Notes: generated by a model from the sequence alone, not told the origin. A stretch of 64,000 nt of DNA from Pseudomonas oryzihabitans (GCF_024652905.1 NZ_CP102428.1:3112501-3176500), one strand, 5' to 3'; numbered from the stretch's first letter, positions 40,094-48,796 are shown. Made by a program: numbers and translations.

Positions 40094-41047
40094 TCAGCTG
40101 AATTGGTAACGGTATTGCGCCGGAGTCAGCCCCAGATGGCTCTGGAAGGCGGCGCGCATGCAGCGGTCGCTGGCGAAGCCGCTGCGAAAGGCCACCGTCT
40201 TCAGCGGCAGCTCACTGGTCTCCAGCAATTCGCGTGCATGATCAATGCGCGCCCTGAGCACGAACTCCTGGGGTGTCATGCCGGTGTCGCGCTTGAACAC
40301 CCGGGCGAAGTTGCGGGTACCCATGGTCGCCAGCTCGGCGAGCCGGCTGATCGAATAGGCCTGGTCGATATTGGCCAGCACATGGTGCTGCACCCGGTTG
40401 ATGGCGGTGGTGGCTTCCGGCTCGTCGAGCAGCGGGCTGAACTGCGCCTGCTTGCCCTGCCGCTGGGTCACCACCACCAGCACCTTGGCCACCTCCCGGG
40501 CGATGAGCTTGCCGTGATCCTCGGCCACCAGGGCCAGCGCCAGGTCGATGCCGGCAGTGACCCCAGCCGAGCTCAGCAGCGGGCCATCGCTCAGGTAGAT
40601 GTCATCGGCGGTCACCTGGGCGCGGGGAAAGCGTCGCGCCAGTCGCTCGCGATAATTCCAATGAGTGGTGACCCGTCGGCCGTCGAGCAGACCGGCGCTG
40701 CCGAGCAGGAAGGTGCCGGTGCAGACCGCGCCGTAGCGGGTGCACTGCGCGGGCACCTGCCGCAGCCAGGCCGCGACGTCCGGATGAGGCTCCAGGTAGG
40801 CCCCCGGCCCACCGGGCACCAGCAGCAGGTCATAGCTCCCCGGCGGCTGTTGGGTGGTGAGCTCCGTGCGTATCGTCATGCCATTGGAACAACGCAGGGT
40901 CCGCCGCCGCCCCGCGGCGATGGTCACGATGCGATAGTGGTCGGCCGTGGGCAGATAGCGATTGGCGATGGAAAACACCTCCACCGGCCCGGCGAAATCC
41001 AGCATCAGCACCTCGGGGACCAGCAAGAAAGCCACTGTCCTCGTCAT
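40094..41047 (-). CDS. GlxA-type regulator (DJ-1/PfpI-like plus AraC domain)
   Basis: This is a transcription activator of 317 residues. The N-terminal DJ-1/PfpI amidotransferase-like domain (about 1-190) includes YDLLLVPGGPGAYLEP and GAVCTGTFLLGSAGLLDGRR, with Cys in the nucleophile-elbow position. The C-terminal AraC DNA-binding domain (about 220-315) includes SISRLAELATMGTRNFARVFKRDTG. Relatives in Pseudomonas control amino-acid or quaternary-amine catabolism (ArgR, GbdR, CdhR), but this one has no adjacent catabolic operon. Its 5' side is a 218-bp gap with no gene. Confidence 0.88.
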   Translation of the reverse strand: MTRTVAFLLVPEVLMLDFAGPVEVFSIANRYLPTADHYRIVTIAAGRRRTLRCSNGMTIRTELTTQQPPGSYDLLLVPGGPGAYLEPHPDVAAWLRQVPAQCTRYGAVCTGTFLLGSAGLLDGRRVTTHWNYRERLARRFPRAQVTADDIYLSDGPLLSSAGVTAGIDLALALVAEDHGKLIAREVAKVLVVVTQRQGKQAQFSPLLDEPEATTAINRVQHHVLANIDQAYSISRLAELATMGTRNFARVFKRDTGMTPQEFVLRARIDHARELLETSELPLKTVAFRSGFASDRCMRAAFQSHLGLTPAQYRYQFS

Positions 41048-41265
41048 GGCGATACATCCTTATCCGTGTTGCAGTTTGTCCTTGGATGCCGGGGCGTCCG
41101 GGTCAAGGTAGGGACGAGGATAGAGAACTGTCTCGAAGGGACAAGCACTGGCAAAAGGCCATCTATCCGTCTTCTTATGGTTTCCACTGAGGCTTGGCCG
41201 AACGCAGGGCCTCTGGTGCGGGATTCTTGGCGAACTCAATGCCGTTGCTGACGTTTCTCCTGCCG

Positions 41266-42384
41266 CTACCCCTTTCGCAACCTGATCAGGGTGATCTCGC
41301 TCGGCGCGCCGAAGCGCAGCGGCGGACCCCAGTAGCCGGTGCCGCGGCTGATGTAGACGGTCAGCCGACCCAGGCGGTGAATGCCGGCCACCCAGGGTTG
41401 CTGCAGGCGCACGAAGTGCATCCAGGGCCAGAACTGGCCGCCGTGGGTGTGGCCGGAGAGCTGCACATCGGCACCGGCCGCTTCGGCCTTGGGCGCCGAG
41501 CGCGGCTGGTGGGCCAGCAGCAGGCGGAATAGTCCTTCCGGGGCACCGGCGAAGGCAGCCGCGGCGTCGCTGCGGTGGCTGGGCACATAGAGCGGCGCCG
41601 AGTAGTCGGTGATGCCGGCCAGCACGAAGGGCGTGCCCTGGTGCTGCAGCACCCGGTGTTCGTCGAGCAGCAGGGTCAGGCCCTGCTCGCGCCAGGCGCG
41701 TACCCAGGCCTCGGCGCCGGAGTAGTACTCGTGGTTGCCGGTGATGGCGTAGGTGCCCAGGCGCGCCTTGAGTTGTTGCAGCGGCAGGAATTCGTGCTGC
41801 AACTCGGCCACGCTGCCATCCACCAGGTCGCCGGTGATGGCCACCAGATCGGCGTCCAGGCCGTTGACCCGGTCGACGATGCGCTGCAGGTAGCCGGCCT
41901 TGATGGTGGGGCCGATGTGCAGGTCACTGAGCTGGACGATACGCAGCCCGTCCAGGCCGGCAGGCAGCGTCGGCAGGGCCAGCTCCACGTCCTTGACCCT
42001 GGCCGTGCGGCGGGCGTTGTAGACGCTGCGCAGGGCCACCAGCAGCACCAGACCCAGCACCGCCCAGGCACTGCCGGCACGCCAGGCGGCGTCCAGCGGT
42101 TGCCCGACGAGGCTGGCGAGCGCCACCACCAGCCCGCGCAGCAGACTGAACACCGCCAGGCTGGAGAACACGCCCATGGCGATCAGCGCGGCCCAGGCCA
42201 GCAAGCGCGAGTTCATGTCCCGTGAGCGAAAGCCCAGGGGTACCAGGACGAAGGACAGCAGCAGCAAGATCCAGAACGGCAGCTGCGCAGCGGGCGACAG
42301 CCCGAGATCGCCGATGACGCTGAGGCCGATGAACAGATGCAGGGCGAAGAGAACCAGATACATCATGGCGCGGGAGCGGAACAT
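41266..42384 (-). CDS. membrane-anchored metallophosphoesterase
   Basis: This 372-residue protein has four N-terminal membrane helices (to about residue 120) followed by a calcineurin-like phosphoesterase domain of the YkuE/YaeI type. The metal-binding motifs are intact: SDLHIG (Asp154, His156), GDLVDG (185-190), GNHEYY (from 216), AHQP and GHTHGG. By family these may hydrolyse UDP-diacylglucosamine-like or other phosphodiester substrates, but this is not settled. The start at 42384 has a poor ribosome site; an ATG at 42366 is an alternative. Confidence 0.87.
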   Translation of the reverse strand: MFRSRAMMYLVLFALHLFIGLSVIGDLGLSPAAQLPFWILLLLSFVLVPLGFRSRDMNSRLLAWAALIAMGVFSSLAVFSLLRGLVVALASLVGQPLDAAWRAGSAWAVLGLVLLVALRSVYNARRTARVKDVELALPTLPAGLDGLRIVQLSDLHIGPTIKAGYLQRIVDRVNGLDADLVAITGDLVDGSVAELQHEFLPLQQLKARLGTYAITGNHEYYSGAEAWVRAWREQGLTLLLDEHRVLQHQGTPFVLAGITDYSAPLYVPSHRSDAAAAFAGAPEGLFRLLLAHQPRSAPKAEAAGADVQLSGHTHGGQFWPWMHFVRLQQPWVAGIHRLGRLTVYISRGTGYWGPPLRFGAPSEITLIRLRKG

Positions 42385-42482
42385 GGAGGGCCCAGAGGCA
42401 AGGAGAAGGGCCTACCTTAGCACCCCGTCGGTCGCCCCTCGGAGCCCCGGGTTGTTTCCGGCTACAACGATTCAGCCGGCAT

Positions 42483-43775
42483 TCAGCGCCGCTCCGCTTC
42501 GTTCGCCAGGGCTGCCTGATCTGCGCGGCGGCCCAGATAGAAACCCAGGCAGGCCCAGAGCGCCGCGCAACCGGCACCCACCAGGGCCGGCAGCCAGGCG
42601 CCGTGGCCGAGCAGATCCAGCAGACTCTTGGCCCAGCCGCTGGCGGCGTCACCGGCGCGATAGACCACGGTATCGATGAAGTTCTTGGCCTTGTACTGGG
42701 TCTCGGCGTCCAGCGGCGCGAAGAGCATCTCGCGCCCCGGGCGGATGAAGGCGTATTCACCGATCCGCCTGACGATCATCAGCCCGGCCAGCATGGCGAA
42801 GGTGGGCAGCAGCGCCAGTCCGAGGAAGCCGATACACATCAGCAGCGGCACCCCGGCCAACAGCACCCGTACCCCGAGCCGCTGGGCCAGGCGACCGGTG
42901 ATCAGCACCTGGCTGACCAGGGCGCCGGCCTGGACCACGAAATCCAGCAGGCCGAACACCTGCACCTGGCGGGCGCGATCGGGAAACAGCTCGGCCACCA
43001 GCCGTGCCTGCTCGAAGTAGAGAAAGGTGCTGACCGTGGCCAGCAGGATGACGAAGGCGCTCACCGCCAGCAGATAGGGTGACGCCAGCACCCGGGTCAG
43101 GCCGCTGAAGGGATTGCCGGCCACCGGGCGCCGCGGGCTTTCGGTCGGTGGCGCCCCCGGGCGTCCGGCGCCTCGGGTCTCGCGCCAGCCCATCAGATAG
43201 GCCTTGAGCGTCAGCGCCAAGAGCAGCAACGCCGCGGCCAGCAGCGCCAGGCCCGCCTCGCCGATCAGCGGGGCCAGGACGGCGGCCAATACCGGGCCGA
43301 GCAGCCCGCCCACACTGGCCCCAGCGGCGATGAAGGCGAACAGCCGCCGCGCCTGAGCGCCGTCGAAGACATCGGCCATCAGACTCCAGGCCACCGAGAC
43401 CACGAAGAGGTTGTAGACCGAGATCCAGACATAGAAGGTACGCGCCAGCCAGACGCTATCACCTAAGCTGGCGAAGCAGGCGGCGAAAGCCAGCAGGTTG
43501 AGGGCGAAGAAGCCGTAGACCCAGTCGACGAAGCGAATCCGCGCCACCCGCGAATTGAGCCAGGCGAACAGTGGCACGGCGAGCAGCATCACCACGAAGG
43601 TGGCGGTGAACAGCCACTGCAGATTCTCCACGCCACCGGCGATGCCCATGGCCTCGCGGATCGGCCGCAGCATGAAGTAGCCGGCGAACAGGCAGAGAAA
43701 CAGCGCGAAGCCCGCCAGGGCCGCGGACGACTCGCCAGCGCGGGCGTCGAGGACGCGACCGAGCCAGTCCTTCAT
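42483..43775 (-). CDS. ATP/ADP-carrier-like (AAA/MFS superfamily) transporter
   Basis: This twelve-helix membrane protein of 430 residues resembles the NTP/NDP exchange (AAA antiporter) branch rather than typical drug MFS. Features are YFMLRPIREAMGI near the N-terminus, ARTFYVWISVYNLFVVSVAWSLMADVF, and the C-terminal RPGREMLFAPLDAETQYKAKNFIDTVVYRAGD. In free-living bacteria these proteins do not necessarily exchange ATP, so the substrate is open. Its ATG follows the stop of the aldo-keto reductase directly (TAGATG), so the two are co-expressed. Confidence 0.83.
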   Translation of the reverse strand: MKDWLGRVLDARAGESSAALAGFALFLCLFAGYFMLRPIREAMGIAGGVENLQWLFTATFVVMLLAVPLFAWLNSRVARIRFVDWVYGFFALNLLAFAACFASLGDSVWLARTFYVWISVYNLFVVSVAWSLMADVFDGAQARRLFAFIAAGASVGGLLGPVLAAVLAPLIGEAGLALLAAALLLLALTLKAYLMGWRETRGAGRPGAPPTESPRRPVAGNPFSGLTRVLASPYLLAVSAFVILLATVSTFLYFEQARLVAELFPDRARQVQVFGLLDFVVQAGALVSQVLITGRLAQRLGVRVLLAGVPLLMCIGFLGLALLPTFAMLAGLMIVRRIGEYAFIRPGREMLFAPLDAETQYKAKNFIDTVVYRAGDAASGWAKSLLDLLGHGAWLPALVGAGCAALWACLGFYLGRRADQAALANEAERR

Positions 43776-44693
43776 CTAGGCGAACAGCCTGGCAATGGCC
43801 TCACGCTGGCGTGTATCCGGCAGGCGACCGCGGCCGGCCTGCAGGTTGTCGATCATGTAGCGCGGATTGCTGGTGGCCGGGATCACGGCCGTCACGGCGG
43901 GGTCGGCGAGGATGAACTTGAGCAGCAGCTGCGCCCAGCTGCTGGCACCCAGCTCAGTGGCCAGCGGCGGCAGCGGCTTGCCTCGGGTGCCGGAGAGCAG
44001 ATTGCCGCGTTGGAAGGGCCGATTGATCAGCACGGCGATGCCCTGGTCGCGGCAATAGGGCAGCAGGCGCTTTTCAGCCTCGCGCTCCCCCACCGAATAG
44101 TTGAACTGCACGAAGTCGACCTTTTCCTGCTTCAACGTGGCCAGCAGATCGTCCAGCGCCGCCTCGCGATAGTGGGTGACGCCGACATAGCGCACCCTGC
44201 CGGCCTGCTGCTGTTCGCGCAGCAGGGCCAGTTGGTTGGCGGTGTCCTGCAGGTTGTGCACCTGGACCAGGTCCAGGCGATCGGTCTGCAGGGCCTTGAA
44301 GCTGGCGGCCAGTTGCGCCGCGCCGCGCTCGCGGCCGGTAGCCGATACTTTGGTGGCGAGAAAGACCCGCTCCCGGGCCTGGGCCCGCTTCACCAGCTCG
44401 CCGGCCACCCGTTCGGAGTTGCCATAGCTGGGCGCGGTGTCGATGAGGGTGCCGCCGCCGTCGAGCAGCGCCTTGAGCACCTCCTGCAGCGGCACCAGAG
44501 CGGCGTCGTTCAAGTCGACATCGAGATTGCCCGAGGTACCGAGACCGATGACGGGCAGGGCCTCGCCACTGCGGGGGATCTTGCGGGTCAGCAGCGGCTC
44601 GGCGGCCTGGACGCTCTGCCATAGCCAGGGTGCGGCAGTCACGGCGGCGGCCAGGGCGGTGGTGGTCTGCAGGAAATGGCGACGGGTCGGCAT
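43776..44693 (-). CDS. exported aldo-keto reductase
   Basis: This NAD(P)H-dependent aldo-keto reductase of 305 residues has a twin-arginine-like signal (TRRHFLQTTTALAAAVTAAPW). The barrel contains the AKR landmarks LIDTAPSYGNSERV (Asp and catalytic Tyr), FLATKVS (Lys), VQVHNLQD (His) and a C-terminal PATSNPRYMIDN cofactor segment. Export of an AKR is unusual because the cofactor is cytosolic, so a folded Tat substrate carrying bound cofactor is the likely form. It is directly joined to the transporter gene downstream. Confidence 0.87.
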   Translation of the reverse strand: MPTRRHFLQTTTALAAAVTAAPWLWQSVQAAEPLLTRKIPRSGEALPVIGLGTSGNLDVDLNDAALVPLQEVLKALLDGGGTLIDTAPSYGNSERVAGELVKRAQARERVFLATKVSATGRERGAAQLAASFKALQTDRLDLVQVHNLQDTANQLALLREQQQAGRVRYVGVTHYREAALDDLLATLKQEKVDFVQFNYSVGEREAEKRLLPYCRDQGIAVLINRPFQRGNLLSGTRGKPLPPLATELGASSWAQLLLKFILADPAVTAVIPATSNPRYMIDNLQAGRGRLPDTRQREAIARLFA

Positions 44694-44802
44694 GGCGGGC
44701 CTCGCGACGATCGTTTCGAAAGGATGACCCTTGAGTTAAGCGGCTCTTCCAGCCTGTCGCCCGCCAGGCTCATTGCGGCATGTTGCAGTGAGAGCCGTTT
44801 TC

Positions 44803-44997
44803 GTAGATTGGGTTGAGCGCAGCGAAGCCCAACAGTGCCAAGGTCGAACACCCCCGTTGGCCTTCGACGATAGAGCCGTCCCAACCCAACCTACGTGACG
44901 AGACAGTAGGTTGGGTTGAGCGCAGCGAAGCCCAGCAGTGCCAAGGTCGAGCACCCCCGTTGGGCTTCGACGATGGAGCCGTCTCAGCCCAACCTAC
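44803..44997. repeat. two further copies of the palindromic intergenic element
   Basis: Copies lie at 44803-44894 and 44906-44997 (92 bp each), separated by 11 bp. They have the same ends as the 25.4-kb array, GTAG(A/G)TTGGGTTGAGC and CCAACCTAC, and the same inner CGAAGCCCA / (TTGG)(G/C)CTTCG pair. They occupy most of the 300-bp gap between the aldo-keto reductase and uvsE. The right end of the second copy contributes the uvsE stop codon. Confidence 0.9.
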
Positions 44998-46049
44998 GAA
45001 AGAATGCCGTGATCCGCCGGCGGCAGACTGCCGTCGCCGCCCAGATAGCGGTCGTAGAAATCCCGCACCGTGACGTTCTTGTGCTTGGCTTCGAACATGA
45101 TGTCGAAGCGGTCGAGGAACTGGCAGGCGTAGCGGTTGCACCAGTCGTTCCACATCATGTCGCTGTGGGCATAGAGCACCCGCTTGCTGATCTGCTGCAG
45201 CAAAAACTTGATGTCGATCCGCTCGCTGGGCGAGACGCCCATTTCCATCAAGGCCTCCGGCGGCTGGGAGTAGTGCATGGCCGGACGCACCCCGCGCCAG
45301 CTGTCGAGGATACGCTCCACGCGCGGCTCCCAGGGGTCGATGTAGGCTTCCTCGTGGATCCAGCAGTGGTGGATGTCCAGTACCACCGGAGCTAGATCGG
45401 CCAGCTGCAGGCAGTCGTCGACGCCGTAGGTCTTTTCATCGTTCTCGAAGGTGATGCAGTTGCGTGCCTCGGTGGAGAGACGCGGCCAGATCGCGCGGAT
45501 GCCAGGCACGCCCAGGCGGCCGGCGATGTGCACGTTGCACTTGAAGTCCTGGAATTTCTGGCCGTAGCCCATCAGCCGGATCATGTCGGCGTGGTATTCG
45601 AACTCCTTCAGGCTGTTTTCCACGACCTCGGGGCGGTCCGAGCCCAACACGCAGAATTGCCCGGGATGCAGCGACAGCCGCACATCGCGGCGGCGGGCCA
45701 GTTCGCCCAGCCGACCGAAGCGATCGGCCAGCAACGCCTGGAGCTCCTGGGAACGATAGAAGTAGGCGAATTCGGCGTGGCTGTAGAAGGGCAGCAGATC
45801 GCTGCTCAGGCGCAGCATGCGCAGATTATCCGGCAGGTCGGCGACGTGCTCGACGAATCTCAGCTGGGCATCCAGGTTGTGAGTGACCACGTCCAGCAAC
45901 TTGGCCTCGGCGGCCGCGCGCTCGACGCTGCCCAGCCAGCGCAGGGTGGTGGTACGGGTGTTGAAGGCCCGCTCGACCTGCTCCAGTGCCTTGAGCGACA
46001 GACTGCGCTCGGGATGACGGTACATGCAGGCAAAGCCGATTCGATACAT
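44994..46049 (-). CDS. uvsE: UV damage endonuclease UvsE
   Basis: This TIM-barrel endonuclease of 351 residues nicks DNA 5' to UV photoproducts and some oxidative lesions, independently of UvrABC. The family start RIGFACMYRHPERSL, the segment HPGQFCVLGSDRPEVVENS, the metal-site NDEKTYGVDDC...DIHHCWIHEE and SDMMWNDWC are all present. The last codon is followed by a TAG that lies inside the terminal GTAGGTTGGG of a palindromic repeat, suggesting that the repeat inserted at, and rewrote, the 3' end. It complements the photolyase in this genome. Confidence 0.9.
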   Translation of the reverse strand: MYRIGFACMYRHPERSLSLKALEQVERAFNTRTTTLRWLGSVERAAAEAKLLDVVTHNLDAQLRFVEHVADLPDNLRMLRLSSDLLPFYSHAEFAYFYRSQELQALLADRFGRLGELARRRDVRLSLHPGQFCVLGSDRPEVVENSLKEFEYHADMIRLMGYGQKFQDFKCNVHIAGRLGVPGIRAIWPRLSTEARNCITFENDEKTYGVDDCLQLADLAPVVLDIHHCWIHEEAYIDPWEPRVERILDSWRGVRPAMHYSQPPEALMEMGVSPSERIDIKFLLQQISKRVLYAHSDMMWNDWCNRYACQFLDRFDIMFEAKHKNVTVRDFYDRYLGGDGSLPPADHGILS

Positions 46050-46166
46050 GGGACGCTCGGGACAGGGACTATGGGCTTTAGTCCGCGCGGCGCCGCCTGG
46101 GTGCGAGTGGAGTGATGGGTGGAAGGGGCTTGGGGTTTTGGCGTCCGGGTTTGCCCTCCCCCCGGT

Positions 46167-46183
46167 CCTCTCCCAGGGAGAGG
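46167..46183. repeat. CCTCTCCC/GGGAGAGG short hairpin
   Basis: A perfect 8-bp inverted repeat with a single central base, in a CCCCGGTCCTCTCCC context. Related hairpins occur at 48866-48930. It lies in the 292-bp gap between uvsE and the DUF445 gene, which also holds a REPIN and a GGTCCGCCGATGCG word (46240-46253) shared with the 25.4-kb array. Confidence 0.7.
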
Positions 46184-46271
46184 GGGTGGTATGGCAGCAG
46201 GCTTAGCTAATGGGTGCTCAGGGCTATCGCGGCCATGGCGGTCCGCCGATGCGGTCGATTGGGTTTGGTTT

Positions 46272-46334
46272 ATCGCGGCCATGGGCCGCTCCTACAGGCT
46301 CGGGTTTAGTGTAGGAGCGGCCCATGGCCGCGAT
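46272..46334. repeat. REPIN-like inverted pair of REP sequences
   Basis: The left arm is the exact reverse complement of the right arm TGTAGGAGCGGCCCATGGCCGCGA (quoted here as TGTAGGAGCGG plus CCCATGGCCGCGA), about 24-26 bp per arm around a 13-bp spacer. GTAGGAGCGG...CCGCGA is the common Pseudomonas REP type. A paired inverted arrangement is a REPIN. It ends eight bases before the DUF445 stop codon and could also terminate that gene. Confidence 0.88.
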
Positions 46335-46341
46335 CGAGCCC

Positions 46342-47610
46342 CTACCCCGGCCCTAGCCAAACCGTTAGAGCATGCAGCACCAGCCCCACCAGGCCGCCCA
46401 CCAGGGTGCCGTTGATGCGGATGAACTGCAGGTCCTTGCCGACGCTCTGTTCCAGTTGCTGGACCAGCTCGTCGGTGTCCCAGGCAGCCACGCGGGCGGC
46501 GATGTAGTCGCCGATGCGCTGGCGGTTGCGGTCGATGAAGGGCGGTGCCACTGCCATCAGCTGCTCGTTGATCCAGCGTCGCATGGCTTCGTCGCGACTC
46601 AGGGTCTCGCCCAGCTCGGCCAGCAGCCGGCCCAGGCGGCGGCGGATGCGCGAATCCGGAGCGGCGAGATCGGCCTGCAGCCAGTTCACCAGTTCGTCCC
46701 ACAGCTCCTGCAGATAGCCAGCCAGCGCCGGATGCGCAAGCAGTCGATCACGTAGTTGCTCGCCGCGCAGGCGAAAGGCCGGGTCCTCTTTGAGGCGCTC
46801 GATGAAGCCGACCAGATAGCCATCGAAGTGCCGGCGTAACTCGTGTTCGCGGTCGTGGCTGATCTCGCCGATCAGGCGCGACACCGCCTGCACCACCTTG
46901 ATCGCCGACCAGCGCCCGATCCGCTCGTCCAGCCCCAGGTACTTGAGGGTGCGCAACTCGCCGCCGATGGTGCGGGCGATCAGCGCCTGGGTGTCCTCGT
47001 CCTGCAACAGGCGATCGATCTCCTGCAGCACCTCGTCGAGCACCGCCTGGTGACGGTCGTCGGCGGTCAGCATGTCGAGCAGTTCGCCGGACAGCGCCGC
47101 CACGTCCAGGCGTTGCAGCCGCTCCACCGCCACCCGCCGGATGAAGGCCTGCACCCGCACCTCGCGCAGGGCTTCCAGGGAGTAGCGGGCGACACCAGTG
47201 GCCTGGCTGGCCACCGCGGCGGCGTTGTCCGGCTGGCGCAACCAGCCGGCCAGGCGTCCGGCCGCGTCCAGTTCTTCCAGCTTGGCCAGCACCTGGGGCG
47301 TGGCGAGGAAGTGCAGGCAGATGAAGTCCGACAGCTTGCGCCCGACCCCGGCCTTGTTGCGCGGGATGATGGCGGTATGGGGAATCGGCAGGCCCAGCGG
47401 ATGGCGGAACAGCGCGGTCACCGCGAACCAGTCGGCGATGGCCCCGACCATGGCCGCCTCGGCGAAGGCGGCGGCGTAGCCCCAGGCCGGGTGGCGGGCC
47501 TCCAGGGCGGTGGCCAGGCAGTAGAGCGCCGCCGCCAGGAACAGCAGCAGCAGGGCGATGAGCTTCATGCGCCGGACCGGGGTGAGGCCGTCGCCGGAGA
47601 GTGTGGTCAT
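46342..47610 (-). CDS. DUF445 membrane protein
   Basis: This 422-residue protein has N-terminal membrane helices (MKLIALLLLFLAAALYCLATAL, AFAEAAMVGAIADWFAVTALF), a long helical soluble middle part rich in Leu/Arg heptads and a final helix (GLVGLVLHALTVWLG). GAIADWFAVTALFRHPLGLPIPHTAIIP is the DUF445 signature. The function is unknown; the helical body suggests a scaffold in the envelope. An internal ATG at 47568 is a possible alternative start. Confidence 0.87.
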   Translation of the reverse strand: MTTLSGDGLTPVRRMKLIALLLLFLAAALYCLATALEARHPAWGYAAAFAEAAMVGAIADWFAVTALFRHPLGLPIPHTAIIPRNKAGVGRKLSDFICLHFLATPQVLAKLEELDAAGRLAGWLRQPDNAAAVASQATGVARYSLEALREVRVQAFIRRVAVERLQRLDVAALSGELLDMLTADDRHQAVLDEVLQEIDRLLQDEDTQALIARTIGGELRTLKYLGLDERIGRWSAIKVVQAVSRLIGEISHDREHELRRHFDGYLVGFIERLKEDPAFRLRGEQLRDRLLAHPALAGYLQELWDELVNWLQADLAAPDSRIRRRLGRLLAELGETLSRDEAMRRWINEQLMAVAPPFIDRNRQRIGDYIAARVAAWDTDELVQQLEQSVGKDLQFIRINGTLVGGLVGLVLHALTVWLGPG

Positions 47611-47659
47611 GGAAAAGGGACAATCCTCACGCGGGATGAGCCCAGCATCCTACCCCAGA

Positions 47660-48769
47660 CTAGAGTCTGACCCAGCGCTCCTCCTGGGCCGATTGCCGCG
47701 CGGCCTGGGCCAGGCGCTCCACTTCCCAGGCCTCCTGGAAGTCGACACCGGTATGCCCGGGGTTGCCGCCCAGGGCCTCCAGCAGCGAGCGGACCTCCAG
47801 GGTCTTGAGTTCGTTGTAGCCGAGCTGGTGGCCGGGCGCCGGGCAGAAGGCGGCGTAGTCCGGCAGGTGCGGACCGGCCAGCAGGGTACGGAAACCGGCC
47901 AGGCCCGGACGGTCTCCGACCTGGTAGAGGCGCAGTTCGTTGAGGCGCTCCTGGTCGAAGCTGAGGGTGCCGCGGGTGCCGCAGACCTCGAAGGCCAGGC
48001 GATTCTTGCGCCCGTGCTTGAGCCAACTAGTGGTCAGGGTGCCGCGGGCGCCATTGGCGAAACGCAGCAGCAGATGGGCCTGGTCGTCGATCTCCACCGC
48101 CCGGGGGCCACCCTGATGGGGCCGCTGGCCATGGGCGGTGTGCAGATCGGCGCAGAGCGCCGCCACCGGGCCGAGCAGGAAGCGCGCCAGCGACAGGATA
48201 TGGCTGCCCAGATCGGCCAGGGCGCCGCCGGCCTGACGGGTCTCGCAGCGCCAGGTGAAGGGCCCCTGGGGATCGCCCATGAAGTCTTCGCTGAATTCGC
48301 CGCTGAAGCTGACGATCTCACCCAGTTCGCCGCTTTCGATCAGCTCGCGCACCTGCTTGAGCATGGGATTCTGCAGGTAGTTGTAGCCGACCCGATTGAC
48401 CACCCCGGCCTGGCGCGCGGCGTCACGCATCTGCGTCGCCTCCTCCAGGCTCACCGCCAGGGGCTTTTCGCAGTAGACCGCCTTGCCGGCCGCCAGGGCG
48501 GCAAGGGTCATGGGCGCGTGCAGCAGATTGGGGGTGGTGATGGCCACCAGCTCGACCTGGGGATCGGCGATCAGGCGCTCCCAGTCGCAGCTGCGGACGA
48601 AACCCCAGGCGTCGGCGCAGCGGGCGGCGCGCTCCGGATCGGCGTCGGCCAGGGCCACCAGCCGCGGACGGACCGGCAGGCTGAAACTGCTCGCCGCGTG
48701 ATGGAAGGCCTGGGCATGGGCATGCCCCATGAAGCCGGTGCCGATCAGACCGATGCCGATGTCGCGCAT
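47660..48769 (-). CDS. Gfo/Idh/MocA-family oxidoreductase
   Basis: This NAD(P)-dependent sugar or polyol dehydrogenase has 369 residues. The Rossmann motif is IGLIGTGFMGHAHAQAF, the active-site CEKPLAV supplies the catalytic Lys (about 100), and GGALADLGSHILSLARF carries the D..(S)H motif typical of the family. GGAG precedes the ATG. It lies downstream of the inositol ABC permease after a strong hairpin; a role on an inositol isomer or related sugar is inferred from context, the substrate cannot be read. Confidence 0.87.
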   Translation of the reverse strand: MRDIGIGLIGTGFMGHAHAQAFHHAASSFSLPVRPRLVALADADPERAARCADAWGFVRSCDWERLIADPQVELVAITTPNLLHAPMTLAALAAGKAVYCEKPLAVSLEEATQMRDAARQAGVVNRVGYNYLQNPMLKQVRELIESGELGEIVSFSGEFSEDFMGDPQGPFTWRCETRQAGGALADLGSHILSLARFLLGPVAALCADLHTAHGQRPHQGGPRAVEIDDQAHLLLRFANGARGTLTTSWLKHGRKNRLAFEVCGTRGTLSFDQERLNELRLYQVGDRPGLAGFRTLLAGPHLPDYAAFCPAPGHQLGYNELKTLEVRSLLEALGGNPGHTGVDFQEAWEVERLAQAARQSAQEERWVRL

Positions 48770-48796
48770 GTCGTTCTCCGTGAGGGTTGTAGAAAG

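Noticed and set aside
46272-46334. Simple rho-independent terminator of the DUF445 gene
   Set aside because: The arms match the Pseudomonas REP consensus and there is no T-run, so a REPIN is the better name, though it may also affect the mRNA end.
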